Assembly: GCA_016710335.1 (NCBI GenBank) | Contig: JADJXQ010000006.1 | Location: 1 to 9,222 of the forward strand | From: Rhodospirillales bacterium | GTDB taxonomy: Bacteria > Pseudomonadota > Alphaproteobacteria > Rhodospirillales > Defluviicoccaceae | Length of the DNA: 9,222 nt | Direction of reading: 5' to 3' | Shown: positions 1-6,582 of the stretch, one piece after another | How positions within the stretch are numbered: position 1 is the stretch's first letter | How the letters are laid out: each line of letters starts with the position of its first letter | Program-made: the position numbers and the translations under genes | The notes under the pieces: generated by a model | Seen by the model: only the letters and a program-made list of their open reading frames with translations | Told to the model about the DNA's origin: nothing | Database searches by the model: none

Positions 1-894
1 TACCGAGACCAGAGCACCGCAATTTCATCCTCAATCGCTGCCGTCAGCATTTCCCGTGTTTCCCCGCATACGGAGAGGCCGAGTTGGTCGATCTCGGCAA
101 GATATAGGGCATCGTTTTCGTCAAACGAAATCGATGCGGTTAGGGCTTCAATCGGGGAAACCGTCTGGCCCCTCAAAGGTAATGGCACCCACACTGATCG
201 ACTCCAGGTCCACAGGCTCAATGTGGTCAACATTCTCGATCGAAACCGGAAGGCCCTTCTCATCGCGCGTTACAGTTCCGAAGACGAGCAACTGATCGCG
301 AGGATGCTCCAGCAGACTCTCTTCCACGTACGCTTCATAGAGGCAGCTGAGATCGCGGCCGGTTTGCGTGTGACGAATCGTGATCTCCTGCCTGGAAAAA
401 TCGATCTTCTTAAATTCCCCAACGACCGACCCTCGAACGACTTGTTTCGTCGGTGCTCGCACCAGCCGTTCGACGAACGACCGCGATTGTCTTGTCTCGA
501 AGAGTGTCTTTCCGGCATGAGAAATCTCCAGTTCCGCACCGGTCGTGGGTGGCGGTGAAAGGCGATCCAGGGCCTCGAGATAGAACCTCCGCCAAGTATC
601 GTCGGGAATGGCGGCTATAAAGGCACCTTCATTCTCCGCGCCCACCGCGGAGAGCAGGGCATCGAGCTCCGTGAGCACGGTCGCCGTGTCGGCCGGACTG
701 AGGAGATCACCACCTTCGAACCGGACGGGGGCGATATAACTGCCGGTCTTTGGGATCTCGCATACCAGACGGTAGCGATTCTGAATATCAGCAGACGGTC
801 GAATACGGCGTCCCGGCGTACGCCCATCGCGGCGCATAGCGATCAGATGGATAAGGCGCTGAAGTGCATCCAGCGAGTGGACAAGCGCACTCAC
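1..894 (-). CDS. Unrecognised protein, OB-like middle and HicB-like C-terminus; frameshifted, runs off the left edge
   Basis: I do not recognise this protein. From a GTG at 894 the frame reads 248 residues and stops at 148. Near 169-172 (CCCC on the plus strand) dropping one base joins it to a second good frame that runs to the window edge, giving about 298 visible residues. The N-terminal 20 residues look helical (DALQRLIHLIAM). Residues 150-230 look like a small beta-rich, OB-like fold (VVRGSVVGEF, LLVFGTVTRDEKG, then VDHIEPVD). After the break, ASISFDENDALYLAEID and GETREMLTAAIEDEIAVLW resemble the HicB antitoxin / pseudo-RNase H pattern. The family-level reading is inference. The start is uncertain: no clear ribosome site precedes GTG 894, and DFNP just upstream in another frame could be lost N-terminal coding. 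It lies where phage tail genes would be expected but is not a tail protein I know. Confidence 0.6.
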
Positions 895-920
895 CAGGGG
901 TTGAAGTCACCGCTAGACGG

Positions 921-1184
921 TTAGGCCTCGAAAAACCGCAGGTATAGCGTTTCCTCAGGTGACGTCATGGGCCTAGTAACCACAAGACGTGGATGATGGC
1001 AACTGATCCCCCAGCCGTTGCCGGCATTTTTCCAGTCGGTGCTGCAAATTCCCCACTTCTTCAAGTGACCTGCAATTGGGCCAGGGCATAGTGCCGAAGC
1101 GGGGCTAGCGCTAATCGATTCAACAAATTTCGAAATGCGAATGATGACGGCGAGTTTTACGCATGACGCGTGTCGAGAGTCCAA
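921..1184 (-). CDS. Uncertain small reading frame downstream of the head-tail joining gene
   Basis: An open frame with a TTG start at 1184, inside the 3' end of the gpFII-like gene, ends in TAA at 921-923, 26 bases before the GTG of the next minus-strand gene. The last 46 or so residues look protein-like (KKWGICSTDWKNAGNGWGIS, then HHPRLVVTRP and EETLYLRFFEA), with several Trp, Cys and His. The first half does not look convincing. A second frame over 1065-1130 reads LALAPLRHYALAQLQVT and then stops, so a single-base break near 1065 could join the two, as happens in other genes of this window. It may be the remnant or frameshifted end of a small gene. No family is recognised. Confidence 0.25.
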   Translation of the reverse strand: MDSRHASCVKLAVIIRISKFVESISASPASALCPGPIAGHLKKWGICSTDWKNAGNGWGISCHHPRLVVTRPMTSPEETLYLRFFEA

Positions 1185-1468
1185 AACAGTCCGTCCCGAT
1201 CCTTCACCGGCTCGCCCTGGACGACGAACGTCTCGCCGTCGATCTCGATCGTGTCGCCCACCGACGGTGCGGGGACCTCCGAGGCGCGCACCTCGAATCC
1301 GACGGTCGCCGCGTGGATGCGAGTGTCGCCGAAGCCGATGATTTCATCGGGACGCCGAGCAATGACCCGGATCGTGAGTGCGCCGCCGCCGACCGACGTG
1401 CAGACGGCGTCCGTCGCGATATTCGGGTCAGCGAATAGCGCGTCGAGGGCCGTGGCGAATTCGGTCAT
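1157..1468 (-). CDS. Phage head-tail joining protein, gpFII-like
   Basis: A 103-residue protein of the head-tail joining type (lambda gpFII equivalent), which completes the capsid neck so that a preassembled tail can attach. Recognisable stretches are the N-terminal TEFATALDALFADPN, then VIARRPDEIIGFGDTRIH in the middle, and GDTIEIDGETFVVQGEP with LFWTLDTRHA at the end, a layout typical of the roughly 100-residue proteins annotated this way in alphaproteobacterial prophages. The ATG at 1468 is chosen over an upstream in-frame GTG at 1579 because AAGGAG sits 8 bases before it and similarity begins there. It ends in TAA. It is intact. It is separated from the capsid gene by about 1 kb of unrelated sequence, so it needs either read-through across an opposing gene or its own promoter. 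Confidence 0.85.
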   Translation of the reverse strand: MTEFATALDALFADPNIATDAVCTSVGGGALTIRVIARRPDEIIGFGDTRIHAATVGFEVRASEVPAPSVGDTIEIDGETFVVQGEPVKDRDGLFWTLDTRHA

Positions 1469-1681
1469 GATGCTGCGGACTCCTTGGAGGGCACTGCGGG
1501 TGAAGGGCTGCTTAGGATGGCACAGCGGTCGAGCGAAATCGGAAGCTCTACAGGCCCCTTCATGACCCGAAGCGGCCATCTATAGGCGACGCGTCCACCA
1601 GACGGTGTTACGATTTGCGCGCTCTGATTTGGCGCCTCTGCTTTAGGCGTTAGACGGACGGATGGTGAGAACAAACACGTG
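1469..1681. other. Divergent intergenic region, no gene supported
   Basis: This stretch lies between the gpFII-like gene (leftward) and the unrecognised plus-strand gene (rightward). Any promoter for the plus-strand gene should lie here, and one for gpFII could too. I see only weak promoter-like hexamers and would not place a promoter. A small imperfect hairpin (CGCCT, 7-base loop, AGGCG) sits near 1632-1648. A minus-strand open frame (1713-1465) crosses it but shows no family-like sequence. Confidence 0.5.
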
Positions 1682-2421
1682 ATGACCGAGCGGATCGACC
1701 CGATGTTCATCAATCACGCAGCCGATGTTCTCGGGGATACCTCGTGCGGTCTGAGTGGCACGAACATCATTGCCCTCACCACCGCGTACGCGGTCGAGCA
1801 CGATGTCAAGATCCCGCACCAAGCCTACCCATTCGAGGCTGGCAACAAGCGCACGGCATTGCGGGAGAATCTTCAGGCGTTTCCACCGCATATCCAGTTC
1901 GAACTCATTCGTGCGCTCTGCGAACATCCGCAGGTTACCGAGCGAAGTCCCGAGGCTTCCCGAAAATTGAAAATCCAGCTTCTCACTCGGTACGGGCACT
2001 TGGCACGCGATCCTGTGTCCGCGGACGTCAGCCAGGAACTTGTCAAGCGACCCGTCATTGGTTGGGCTCCTTTCCAGAGGCGGCAACGCTTTACGACGAT
2101 GCCCTTAAGAAGTACCGGGCGGGAATGTTCGAACGAAACGTCCTCGACGACCTCCGCCTCGCTTTGGAGGTTCTGCTTCGTGGCGTCCTGGGCAACGCGA
2201 AGTCGCTTGAAAACCAGATCGCACCCCTTGGCGACTACGTGAAAGGCAAGGGCGGCTCACCAGAGTTTGGAAACATGTTCGTGAAGCTTGTAGATTATTT
2301 TACCAAGTACCAGAATCGATACGTGAAACATAACGACGGGGTCATCGAAGACGAGGTCGAGTTCATGATCGAGATCACGTCGTCCTTCATGAAACATGCA
2401 GTCAGGCTGGCAGGGCGATAA
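1682..2421 (+). CDS. Unrecognised accessory protein, possible HEPN-like/abortive-infection type; one frameshift
   Basis: The only convincing plus-strand gene. From ATG 1682 (or GTG 1679, with GGTGAG about 9 bases upstream) the frame is good to about residue 121. One missing base near 2047 (AAGCG, probably AAGGCG) switches it to the next frame, which continues to TAA at 2419-2421, giving 246 residues. The N-terminal half carries HAADVLGDT, GLSGTNII and AYPFEAGNKRTAL. The C-terminal half is helical, with ERNVLDDLRLALEVLL, then KSLENQIAPLGDYVK, KGGSPEFGNMFVKLVDYF and KYQNRYVKHNDGVIEDEVEF. From memory it resembles a widespread family of about 240-residue hypothetical proteins found in mobile elements. 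The NRYVKHND stretch recalls the HEPN active-site loop, but the spacing is R-x3-H rather than the usual R-x4-6-H, so nuclease activity is only a guess. It lies opposite to the head operon, between capsid and neck genes, as cargo genes do. Confidence 0.7.
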
Positions 2422-2445
2422 GCCAATTATCTCGGTGATTCACCT

Positions 2446-2478
2446 GCGGGCGTAATATCTTGGTTGAATTACGCCCGC
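2446..2478. repeat. Perfect 11-bp inverted repeat (hairpin) over the capsid gene stop codon
   Basis: GCGGGCGTAAT (2446-2456) and ATTACGCCCGC (2468-2478) are perfect inverse copies with an 11-base loop. The right arm contains the last codons and the TAA of the capsid gene. The left arm lies between the ends of two convergent genes. No T-run follows on either strand, so it is not a standard intrinsic terminator; it may act as a terminator-like or 3'-end stabilising hairpin. A short palindrome, GGTGATTCACC (2434-2444), sits beside it. Confidence 0.75.
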
Positions 2479-3482
2479 TTGGCTCGTTGCAGAACCTCCG
2501 GCCGCGTGCAGACGAACAGCGGATAGGCGTACAGTTCCACCCGGACCCAGGCGTTGCGGTCGCGGTCCGGGATGGTGAGCGCATAGACCTCGCGGCCGGG
2601 CGTGTTGACGAAGTCGATGAACTCGGCCGGCGACTGGGCCACCTGGAAGATGCCCGGCGCACCCACCGGGAAGAACTTCGCCTTGTCGGCGCCGACGGTG
2701 ATCGTGGTGTCGTCGTCGGTGCCCCGGTAGTTGTGGAAGACGATGCCGCCGAACGGGAACGACTCGTAGGTCATGTCCTGGCGGAGATCGGCGGCGGCCG
2801 CCCAGTTGCGGTAGGTCTCCTTGACGCTGTCGTGACCGATCAGGTCGTCGTAGAAGGTGTCGCCGCAAAGCGCGTGGATCCGGGTGCCGGGGGTCCAGGC
2901 GCCCTTCGCCGCCTTGGCCATGGCGCGCACCACCTGCGCGCACTTCTTGCGCACGTCGGTGGTCGCCTGATCGAGCGCGAAGTTGATTTCGGCCGGCTGC
3001 GAGAGGCCCCAGGCCCCGTACCAGTCGATGATGGTCGAGCCGTCGGCGTCGGTGACGATGCCCTGCACGGCGCCTAGACGCATGTTCTCGCGGGTGAGCT
3101 CCATGTCCTCGCGCAACCGGCCCATGCGGCGGGCAACCTCGGCCTGCACCGTCTGCAGCTCGGTCTCCGAGCCGAAGGCGCGCATGTTCTGGATCTCGTC
3201 GGCGTAGAGGGTATCGCCCTTGGCGACGCGGACCGTCCGAAAATCCCGGATGTCGCGCTTTTCCAGGGTCTGCTCGGCCAACGGCGCGCCGCGGTTGGAG
3301 GTCTGGATCAACGCGAGCGTATTCTCGCGCTTCTCGATGGCGACCGTGATGGTCCGCACCGGCACCGGCTCGAAGATGTTGAGGGCGCCGAGAAACTGCG
3401 GGCGGTAGGGTACCTTCTCGACCGCGGCGGTCATCTGCATGGCCGAAAAGGCGTCGTTGGAGAAGATATCGAGGGTGGGCAT
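2469..3482 (-). CDS. Major capsid protein, lambda gpE family
   Basis: A 337-residue protein that forms the icosahedral head shell; the length is close to lambda gpE (341). It starts PTLDIFSNDAFSAMQMTAAV and continues with YRPQFLGALNIFEPVPVRT, IEKRENTLALIQTSNRGAPL, a DIRDFRTVRVAKGDTLYADE block and FGSETELQTVQAEVARRM, which is the gpE (Phage_cap_E) pattern. The C-terminal third carries GGIVFHNYRG, FFPVGAPGIFQ, EFIDFVNTPGREVYAL and YAYPLFVCTRPEVLQRAKRA. The ATG at 3482 is chosen over an in-frame upstream start at 3692 because a strong AAGGAGG (3491-3497) precedes it and the upstream 70 residues are low-complexity shadow of the decoration gene. The frame is intact, with no sign of indels. Confidence 0.95.
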   Translation of the reverse strand: MPTLDIFSNDAFSAMQMTAAVEKVPYRPQFLGALNIFEPVPVRTITVAIEKRENTLALIQTSNRGAPLAEQTLEKRDIRDFRTVRVAKGDTLYADEIQNMRAFGSETELQTVQAEVARRMGRLREDMELTRENMRLGAVQGIVTDADGSTIIDWYGAWGLSQPAEINFALDQATTDVRKKCAQVVRAMAKAAKGAWTPGTRIHALCGDTFYDDLIGHDSVKETYRNWAAAADLRQDMTYESFPFGGIVFHNYRGTDDDTTITVGADKAKFFPVGAPGIFQVAQSPAEFIDFVNTPGREVYALTIPDRDRNAWVRVELYAYPLFVCTRPEVLQRAKRA

Positions 3483-3490
3483 GGGTGGTG

Positions 3491-3497
3491 CCTCCTT
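3491..3497 (-). promoter_or_regulatory. Shine-Dalgarno site of the capsid gene
   Basis: AAGGAGG lies 8 bases before ATG 3482 and overlaps the TAA stop of the decoration gene (TAAGGAGG). This is the best ribosome site in the window, as expected for the most abundant structural protein, and it decides the capsid start. Confidence 0.85.
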
Positions 3498-3861
3498 AGC
3501 GGACGAGGATGCCGAGCGCGGCGAGCTCGCCGATGGCGGTGGTCTTGTCGGGTGCGGTGATGCCGTCGGGCCAGACGATCTCTGCGCCGTTGACCTCGGC
3601 ATCGCGGAGGAGGGCGGTGCGGGTCGCATCGCCGGCGGTGGCGTCGACGCCCTCGTAGAGGATGGCGGCGGCCGCTTCGGAGCCGTCGGCACCGGCGGGG
3701 TTCAGCTCGACGTACTTGCCGGACGCGGTGACCTTGCCGAGCACGGTGCCCGGCTCCAGCACTTCGCCGGAGGCGATGGTGACGACGTCGCGGGAGCGGG
3801 CGCCGTTGGCCTCGGAGACGAGAAATTCGGCGGTGTAGCGGCCTTCGGTGAGAACGGTCAT
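3496..3861 (-). CDS. Head decoration protein, lambda gpD (HDPD) family
   Basis: A 121-residue protein (lambda gpD is 110) that binds the expanded capsid as trimers and stabilises it. Recognisable features are the start TVLTEGRYTAEFLVSEANG, the DVVTIASGEVLEPGTVLGKV stretch, GKYVELNP, then AAAAILYEGVDATAG and a C-terminal AALGILVR. The ATG at 3861 is chosen over the in-frame ATG 4017 because AGGAGG (3872-3877) precedes it at 10 bases and because the upstream residues belong to the protease in a shifted frame. It sits 5 bases after the reconstructed protease stop and ends in TAA directly inside the capsid Shine-Dalgarno site. It is intact. Confidence 0.92.
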   Translation of the reverse strand: MTVLTEGRYTAEFLVSEANGARSRDVVTIASGEVLEPGTVLGKVTASGKYVELNPAGADGSEAAAAILYEGVDATAGDATRTALLRDAEVNGAEIVWPDGITAPDKTTAIGELAALGILVR

Positions 3862-3866
3862 GGGGA

Positions 3867-4246
3867 TCAAGCCTCCTGCTTGCGGGAACATGCGGGCGAT
3901 GACGTCGCCCCAGCCGCGATCGGCCGACGGCTGAGCGATCACCCGTGCATTGCGATGGCCGTCGATGAGGGTGTCCGCGTCGGCCTGGGCGCGGGCTTCG
4001 AGCAGCGCGGCGCGCACCGCCTCGAGGGGCGTCGCCTGCGCCAGGAACGCGTGGCTCCTGCCGGGCTGGCCCGGCGAGGGCGCACAGCTCGGTCACCGCA
4101 CGGGCATAGCCGAGCGTATCGTCGCGAATGCGGGCCTCGACGGCGGCGAGATCCGGCCCGCGGGTCTCGTCATGCTGTTGCGGCGGATCATCGGCGGGAA
4201 CGGGCGCCGGATCCGGTGCGGTCGGCTCAGAGATGACGTCGGTCAT
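3867..4246 (-). CDS. Nested in-frame scaffold protein (lambda Nu3-like arrangement)
   Basis: Within the protease gene an ATG at 4246 is preceded by AGGAG (4253-4257) with 6 bases between, a well-formed translation start. From there the same frame would give a separate polypeptide of about 125 residues after correcting the two extra bases near 4070 and 3885. It begins TDVISEPTAPDPAPVPADDP, a disordered acidic and proline-rich stretch, followed by helical segments (DLAAVEARIRDDTLGYARAV, then AALLEARAQADADTLIDGH). In lambda the scaffold Nu3 is made the same way from the 3' part of gene C and guides shell assembly before being degraded. The start and Shine-Dalgarno site are seen; the scaffold role is inferred from position and the lambda parallel. 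Confidence 0.65.
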
Positions 4247-4879
4247 CGGGGTCTCCTGGTGCTGGTTGCGAAGATCTTGGTCTGCGCCCGGCACCCGCGT
4301 GGCCGGCGGATGCCGGAACCGGGTGAGATCGAAGGACGCGGCAATGCGGACCGGCTTCTCGACGCGATCGGCGAATCCGAGGGCGACGGCTTCCGCCGTC
4401 GTGGTCCATGTTTCTTCGGCCATCAGCCGCTCGATTTCGTCATCGGGCTTGCCGGACTTGTCGCGATAGGCTGCACCCAGGCCGCCCTTGATCCGATCCA
4501 ACGCCTCGGCGGTGGAGCGCATGTCGGCCGACGTGCCGACGACGACCCCGCTCGGGTCGTGGATCATCAGCATGGCGTTCTCGGGCATCGCCACCTCGTC
4601 GCCGGCCATGGCGATGACCGAGGCGATGGAGGCGGCGAGCCCGTCGACGTAAACCAGCTTGTGTGCCGGATGGCGTTTCAAGGCGTTGTAGATGGCGATG
4701 CCGTCGAAGACGCTGCCGCCCGGGCTGTTGAGCCTGAGGGTGATCGCCTTGGCCCTGCCGGCCGCCTTCAGGTCGTCGGTGAACTGCTTGGCGGTGACGC
4801 CGAAGGCGCCGATCTCGTCATAGATCAGAATCTCCGCGCCATCTGCAGCGGCGGCGCGGATCGTGTACCAGGATTTCAT
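3867..4879 (-). CDS. ClpP/S49-type head maturation protease, lambda gpC-like; two frameshifts
   Basis: A serine protease that processes the portal region or scaffold during head maturation. The N-terminal 180 residues form a ClpP-like domain: LNSPGGSVFDG (about 50-60), DGLAASIASVIAMAGDE with the likely nucleophile Ser84, MIHDPSG with the likely His107, and AEETWTTTAEAVALGFADRV (about 154-173). A linker follows and then the scaffold region. As printed, the frame leaves the family pattern near 4070 (one G too many in GCCGGGCC); dropping it restores AGQPGRSHAFLAQATPLEAV and joins the frame of VRAALLEARAQADADTLIDG. Near 3885 one C too many in TTCCCGC hides the ending; dropping it gives ARMFRKQEA and TGA at 3867-3869, for 336 residues. 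The start ATG 4879 has CGGAG 6 bases upstream and lies 3 bases after the portal stop. Confidence 0.85.
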
Positions 4880-4882
4880 GGG

Positions 4883-6361
4883 CTACTCCGGTTGATCGGA
4901 TGCAGGCTGCTGGGGGGTTTCTCGGGCCCCCTGGGTCTCGCCGGCGCCGGGAGCGAACGACAGGCCGAGATCGTCCTCGCGCGCCCGGTCGGCGGCGATG
5001 CGGTCGTCCACCTCCTCGGCGTCGTAGCCCTCCGCCTCGACCACGTCGGAGCGGGCCTTGAACCCGGCATCGACGGCGAGCTTCTCGGCCTGGCGGTCCT
5101 TGAGCGGGTCGATCCATTCCCACCGCGGCGGAATCCACTTGACTGGCGACCACGCTCGCGGGTCGCGCCCGAAGCCGGGGAGCGTCAACGCGCCGGTGAG
5201 CACGGCGTCGCTAAGCCAGCGCTGCCATACCGGGCGGCACAGCTGGTAGACGAACACTGCGTGCTGCAGTTGTTCCATGCGCCGGCGGAACTCCACGAGG
5301 CCCGCCCGCTGGCTGCCGTAGCTCGCCTGGCGCAGATCTCCGGTCACGGTCGCGTACGGGATGCCCATGGCGGCGGCCAGCTCCAGGCTGACGCGATAAA
5401 CGAACGGCTCGAAGTCGCTGCCCACCCCGGTCGGCGTCGAGAACCGCACGTCCTCGCCCGGCAGCAACACCTGCATGGTGCCGGGCTGCAGCGGCGCCCG
5501 GGCGATGCCGTCGCCGTCCTCGCCCTCGACCTCGTTGAGGAGGGCATCGTCCGGCAGGTTCTTGACGATGAAGCCGACGAACAGCGCGGCCGTCTTCTGG
5601 CGCTCCACCTGGGCGTCCATGTACTGATCGATCTGGTGCAGCCGCACCAGCGCCGGCGTGATGTGCGGCAGACCGCGCAGCTGCCCCGCCTCCAGGGGCC
5701 TCCGGATGTGCAGCACCTCCGATGCCGGAACCCGCACGAACGGATCGTATGCCGGCATCGCCTCGGTCCGGTCGCCGGGGTGCTTGCGCAGGAACCAGTA
5801 GGCGACGCGCCGGCCCAGCGGATCGAACTCGATCCCGCAACGGATCGCATTGCCGTTCGGCGCCGCGCCGGTCTTGTCGAGCGGCAGCATCTCCGCCTGC
5901 AGCAGCTGCAGCTGCAACGGCACGACGAGACCGTCCTCGGCACGGCGGGCGCGCAGACGGACGAAGCACTCGCCGGCGACGAACATCTCGCGCGCGACCA
6001 TGGCCTGCAGGCCGTAGAAGTCGGTCAGGCCGTCGGCATCGGCCTCGTCGGTCCAGGCGAGCCACAGCTTCTGGATCGCCCGCTTGGCCTCGGCATCCTC
6101 GGTCATCGACGACGGCTTGATGCCGGCGCCGATGGCGTTGGCGACGAACGCCTCGCAGGCATTGGCGGCGATCGCGTTGGAGAGCACGATCTCCCGTGCT
6201 CGCCGCAGCGTCAGATCGCCGTCGCTGACCACCTGGGTGTTGAGGTTGCGGAGCGGCGGCACCCAGGCGGCGAGCCGGCGTGAGCGCATGGGCTCTCCAG
6301 CCGGGCGCGCGGTTGCAGCCGGCCAAAAGCGCCGGAACGCACCCGAGAGCGAAACCGCCAT
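4883..6361 (-). CDS. Portal protein, lambda gpB family
   Basis: A 492-residue portal subunit; twelve copies form the channel at the head vertex through which terminase packs DNA. Family features: an N-terminal basic AAWVPPLRNLNTQVVSDGD, then RRAREIVLSNAIAANACEAF and VANAIGAGIKPS, MVAREMFVAGECFVRLR, RVPASEVLHIRRPLEAGQLR with GLPHITPALVRLHQIDQYMD, and the GIPYATVTGDLRQASYGSQR block with RAGLVEFRRRM. The C-terminus is charged and probably disordered. The ATG overlaps the stop of the gpW-like gene (TGATG), and AAGGG lies 6 bases upstream, so translation is probably coupled. At nearly 1.5 kb without a break, it is the longest intact gene here. Confidence 0.95.
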   Translation of the reverse strand: MAVSLSGAFRRFWPAATARPAGEPMRSRRLAAWVPPLRNLNTQVVSDGDLTLRRAREIVLSNAIAANACEAFVANAIGAGIKPSSMTEDAEAKRAIQKLWLAWTDEADADGLTDFYGLQAMVAREMFVAGECFVRLRARRAEDGLVVPLQLQLLQAEMLPLDKTGAAPNGNAIRCGIEFDPLGRRVAYWFLRKHPGDRTEAMPAYDPFVRVPASEVLHIRRPLEAGQLRGLPHITPALVRLHQIDQYMDAQVERQKTAALFVGFIVKNLPDDALLNEVEGEDGDGIARAPLQPGTMQVLLPGEDVRFSTPTGVGSDFEPFVYRVSLELAAAMGIPYATVTGDLRQASYGSQRAGLVEFRRRMEQLQHAVFVYQLCRPVWQRWLSDAVLTGALTLPGFGRDPRAWSPVKWIPPRWEWIDPLKDRQAEKLAVDAGFKARSDVVEAEGYDAEEVDDRIAADRAREDDLGLSFAPGAGETQGARETPQQPASDQPE

Positions 6362-6579
6362 CAGAGACCCTTGCCGTCCTGGTAGAGGCGCACCTGGCGA
6401 ACCGGCCTGCGGTTTTCCGCGGCACCGATCTCGGCCTTCAGGGTGGCGATGGCGCGATCGATCTCGGCGAGACCGCGATACTCCACCGTGCGGCCCTCGT
6501 AGCTGACGCGGGCGACACCGCTGGCGCGCTGGCGTTCCAGTTCGTCGAGGCGGGTGGTCAGCTGTTCAAGCGTCGCCAT
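6361..6579 (-). CDS. Head-tail joining protein, lambda gpW-like
   Basis: A 72-residue protein of the gpW type (lambda gpW is 68 residues), a small alpha/beta protein that binds below the portal and seals packaged DNA. An N-terminal helix (ATLEQLTTRLDELERQRASG) is followed by a hairpin (VARVSYEGRTVEYRG), a second helix (LAEIDRAIATLKAEIGA) and a basic tail (RRPVRQVRLYQDG). This order and its place between terL and the portal match the family. ATG 6579 is preferred to TTG 6582; both lie directly behind the terL stop. A GGA lies about 8 bases upstream. Confidence 0.88.
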   Translation of the reverse strand: MATLEQLTTRLDELERQRASGVARVSYEGRTVEYRGLAEIDRAIATLKAEIGAAENRRPVRQVRLYQDGKGL

Positions 6580-6582
6580 CAA

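Noticed and set aside
1106..1136. Short palindromes TAGCGCTA (1106-1113) and ATTTCGAAAT (1127-1136)
   Set aside because: Palindromes of 8-10 bases are expected several times in 9 kb by chance; nothing else marks them as operators.
905..1660. Integron-like core sites (GTTAGGC at 920-926, GTTAGAC near 1649) next to accessory genes
   Set aside because: GTTRRRY is expected often by chance, and I found no paired RYYYAAC site with the folded arms that an attC site needs.
3483..3692. N-terminal extension of the capsid protein to an ATG at 3692
   Set aside because: The extra 70 residues are proline- and serine-rich shadow of the decoration gene, while ATG 3482 has a strong Shine-Dalgarno site and begins the conserved protein.
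3950..6283. A 777-residue plus-strand open frame
   Set aside because: It lies opposite the portal and protease genes, is rich in G, R, A and V from high-G+C antisense reading, and has no family-like pattern.
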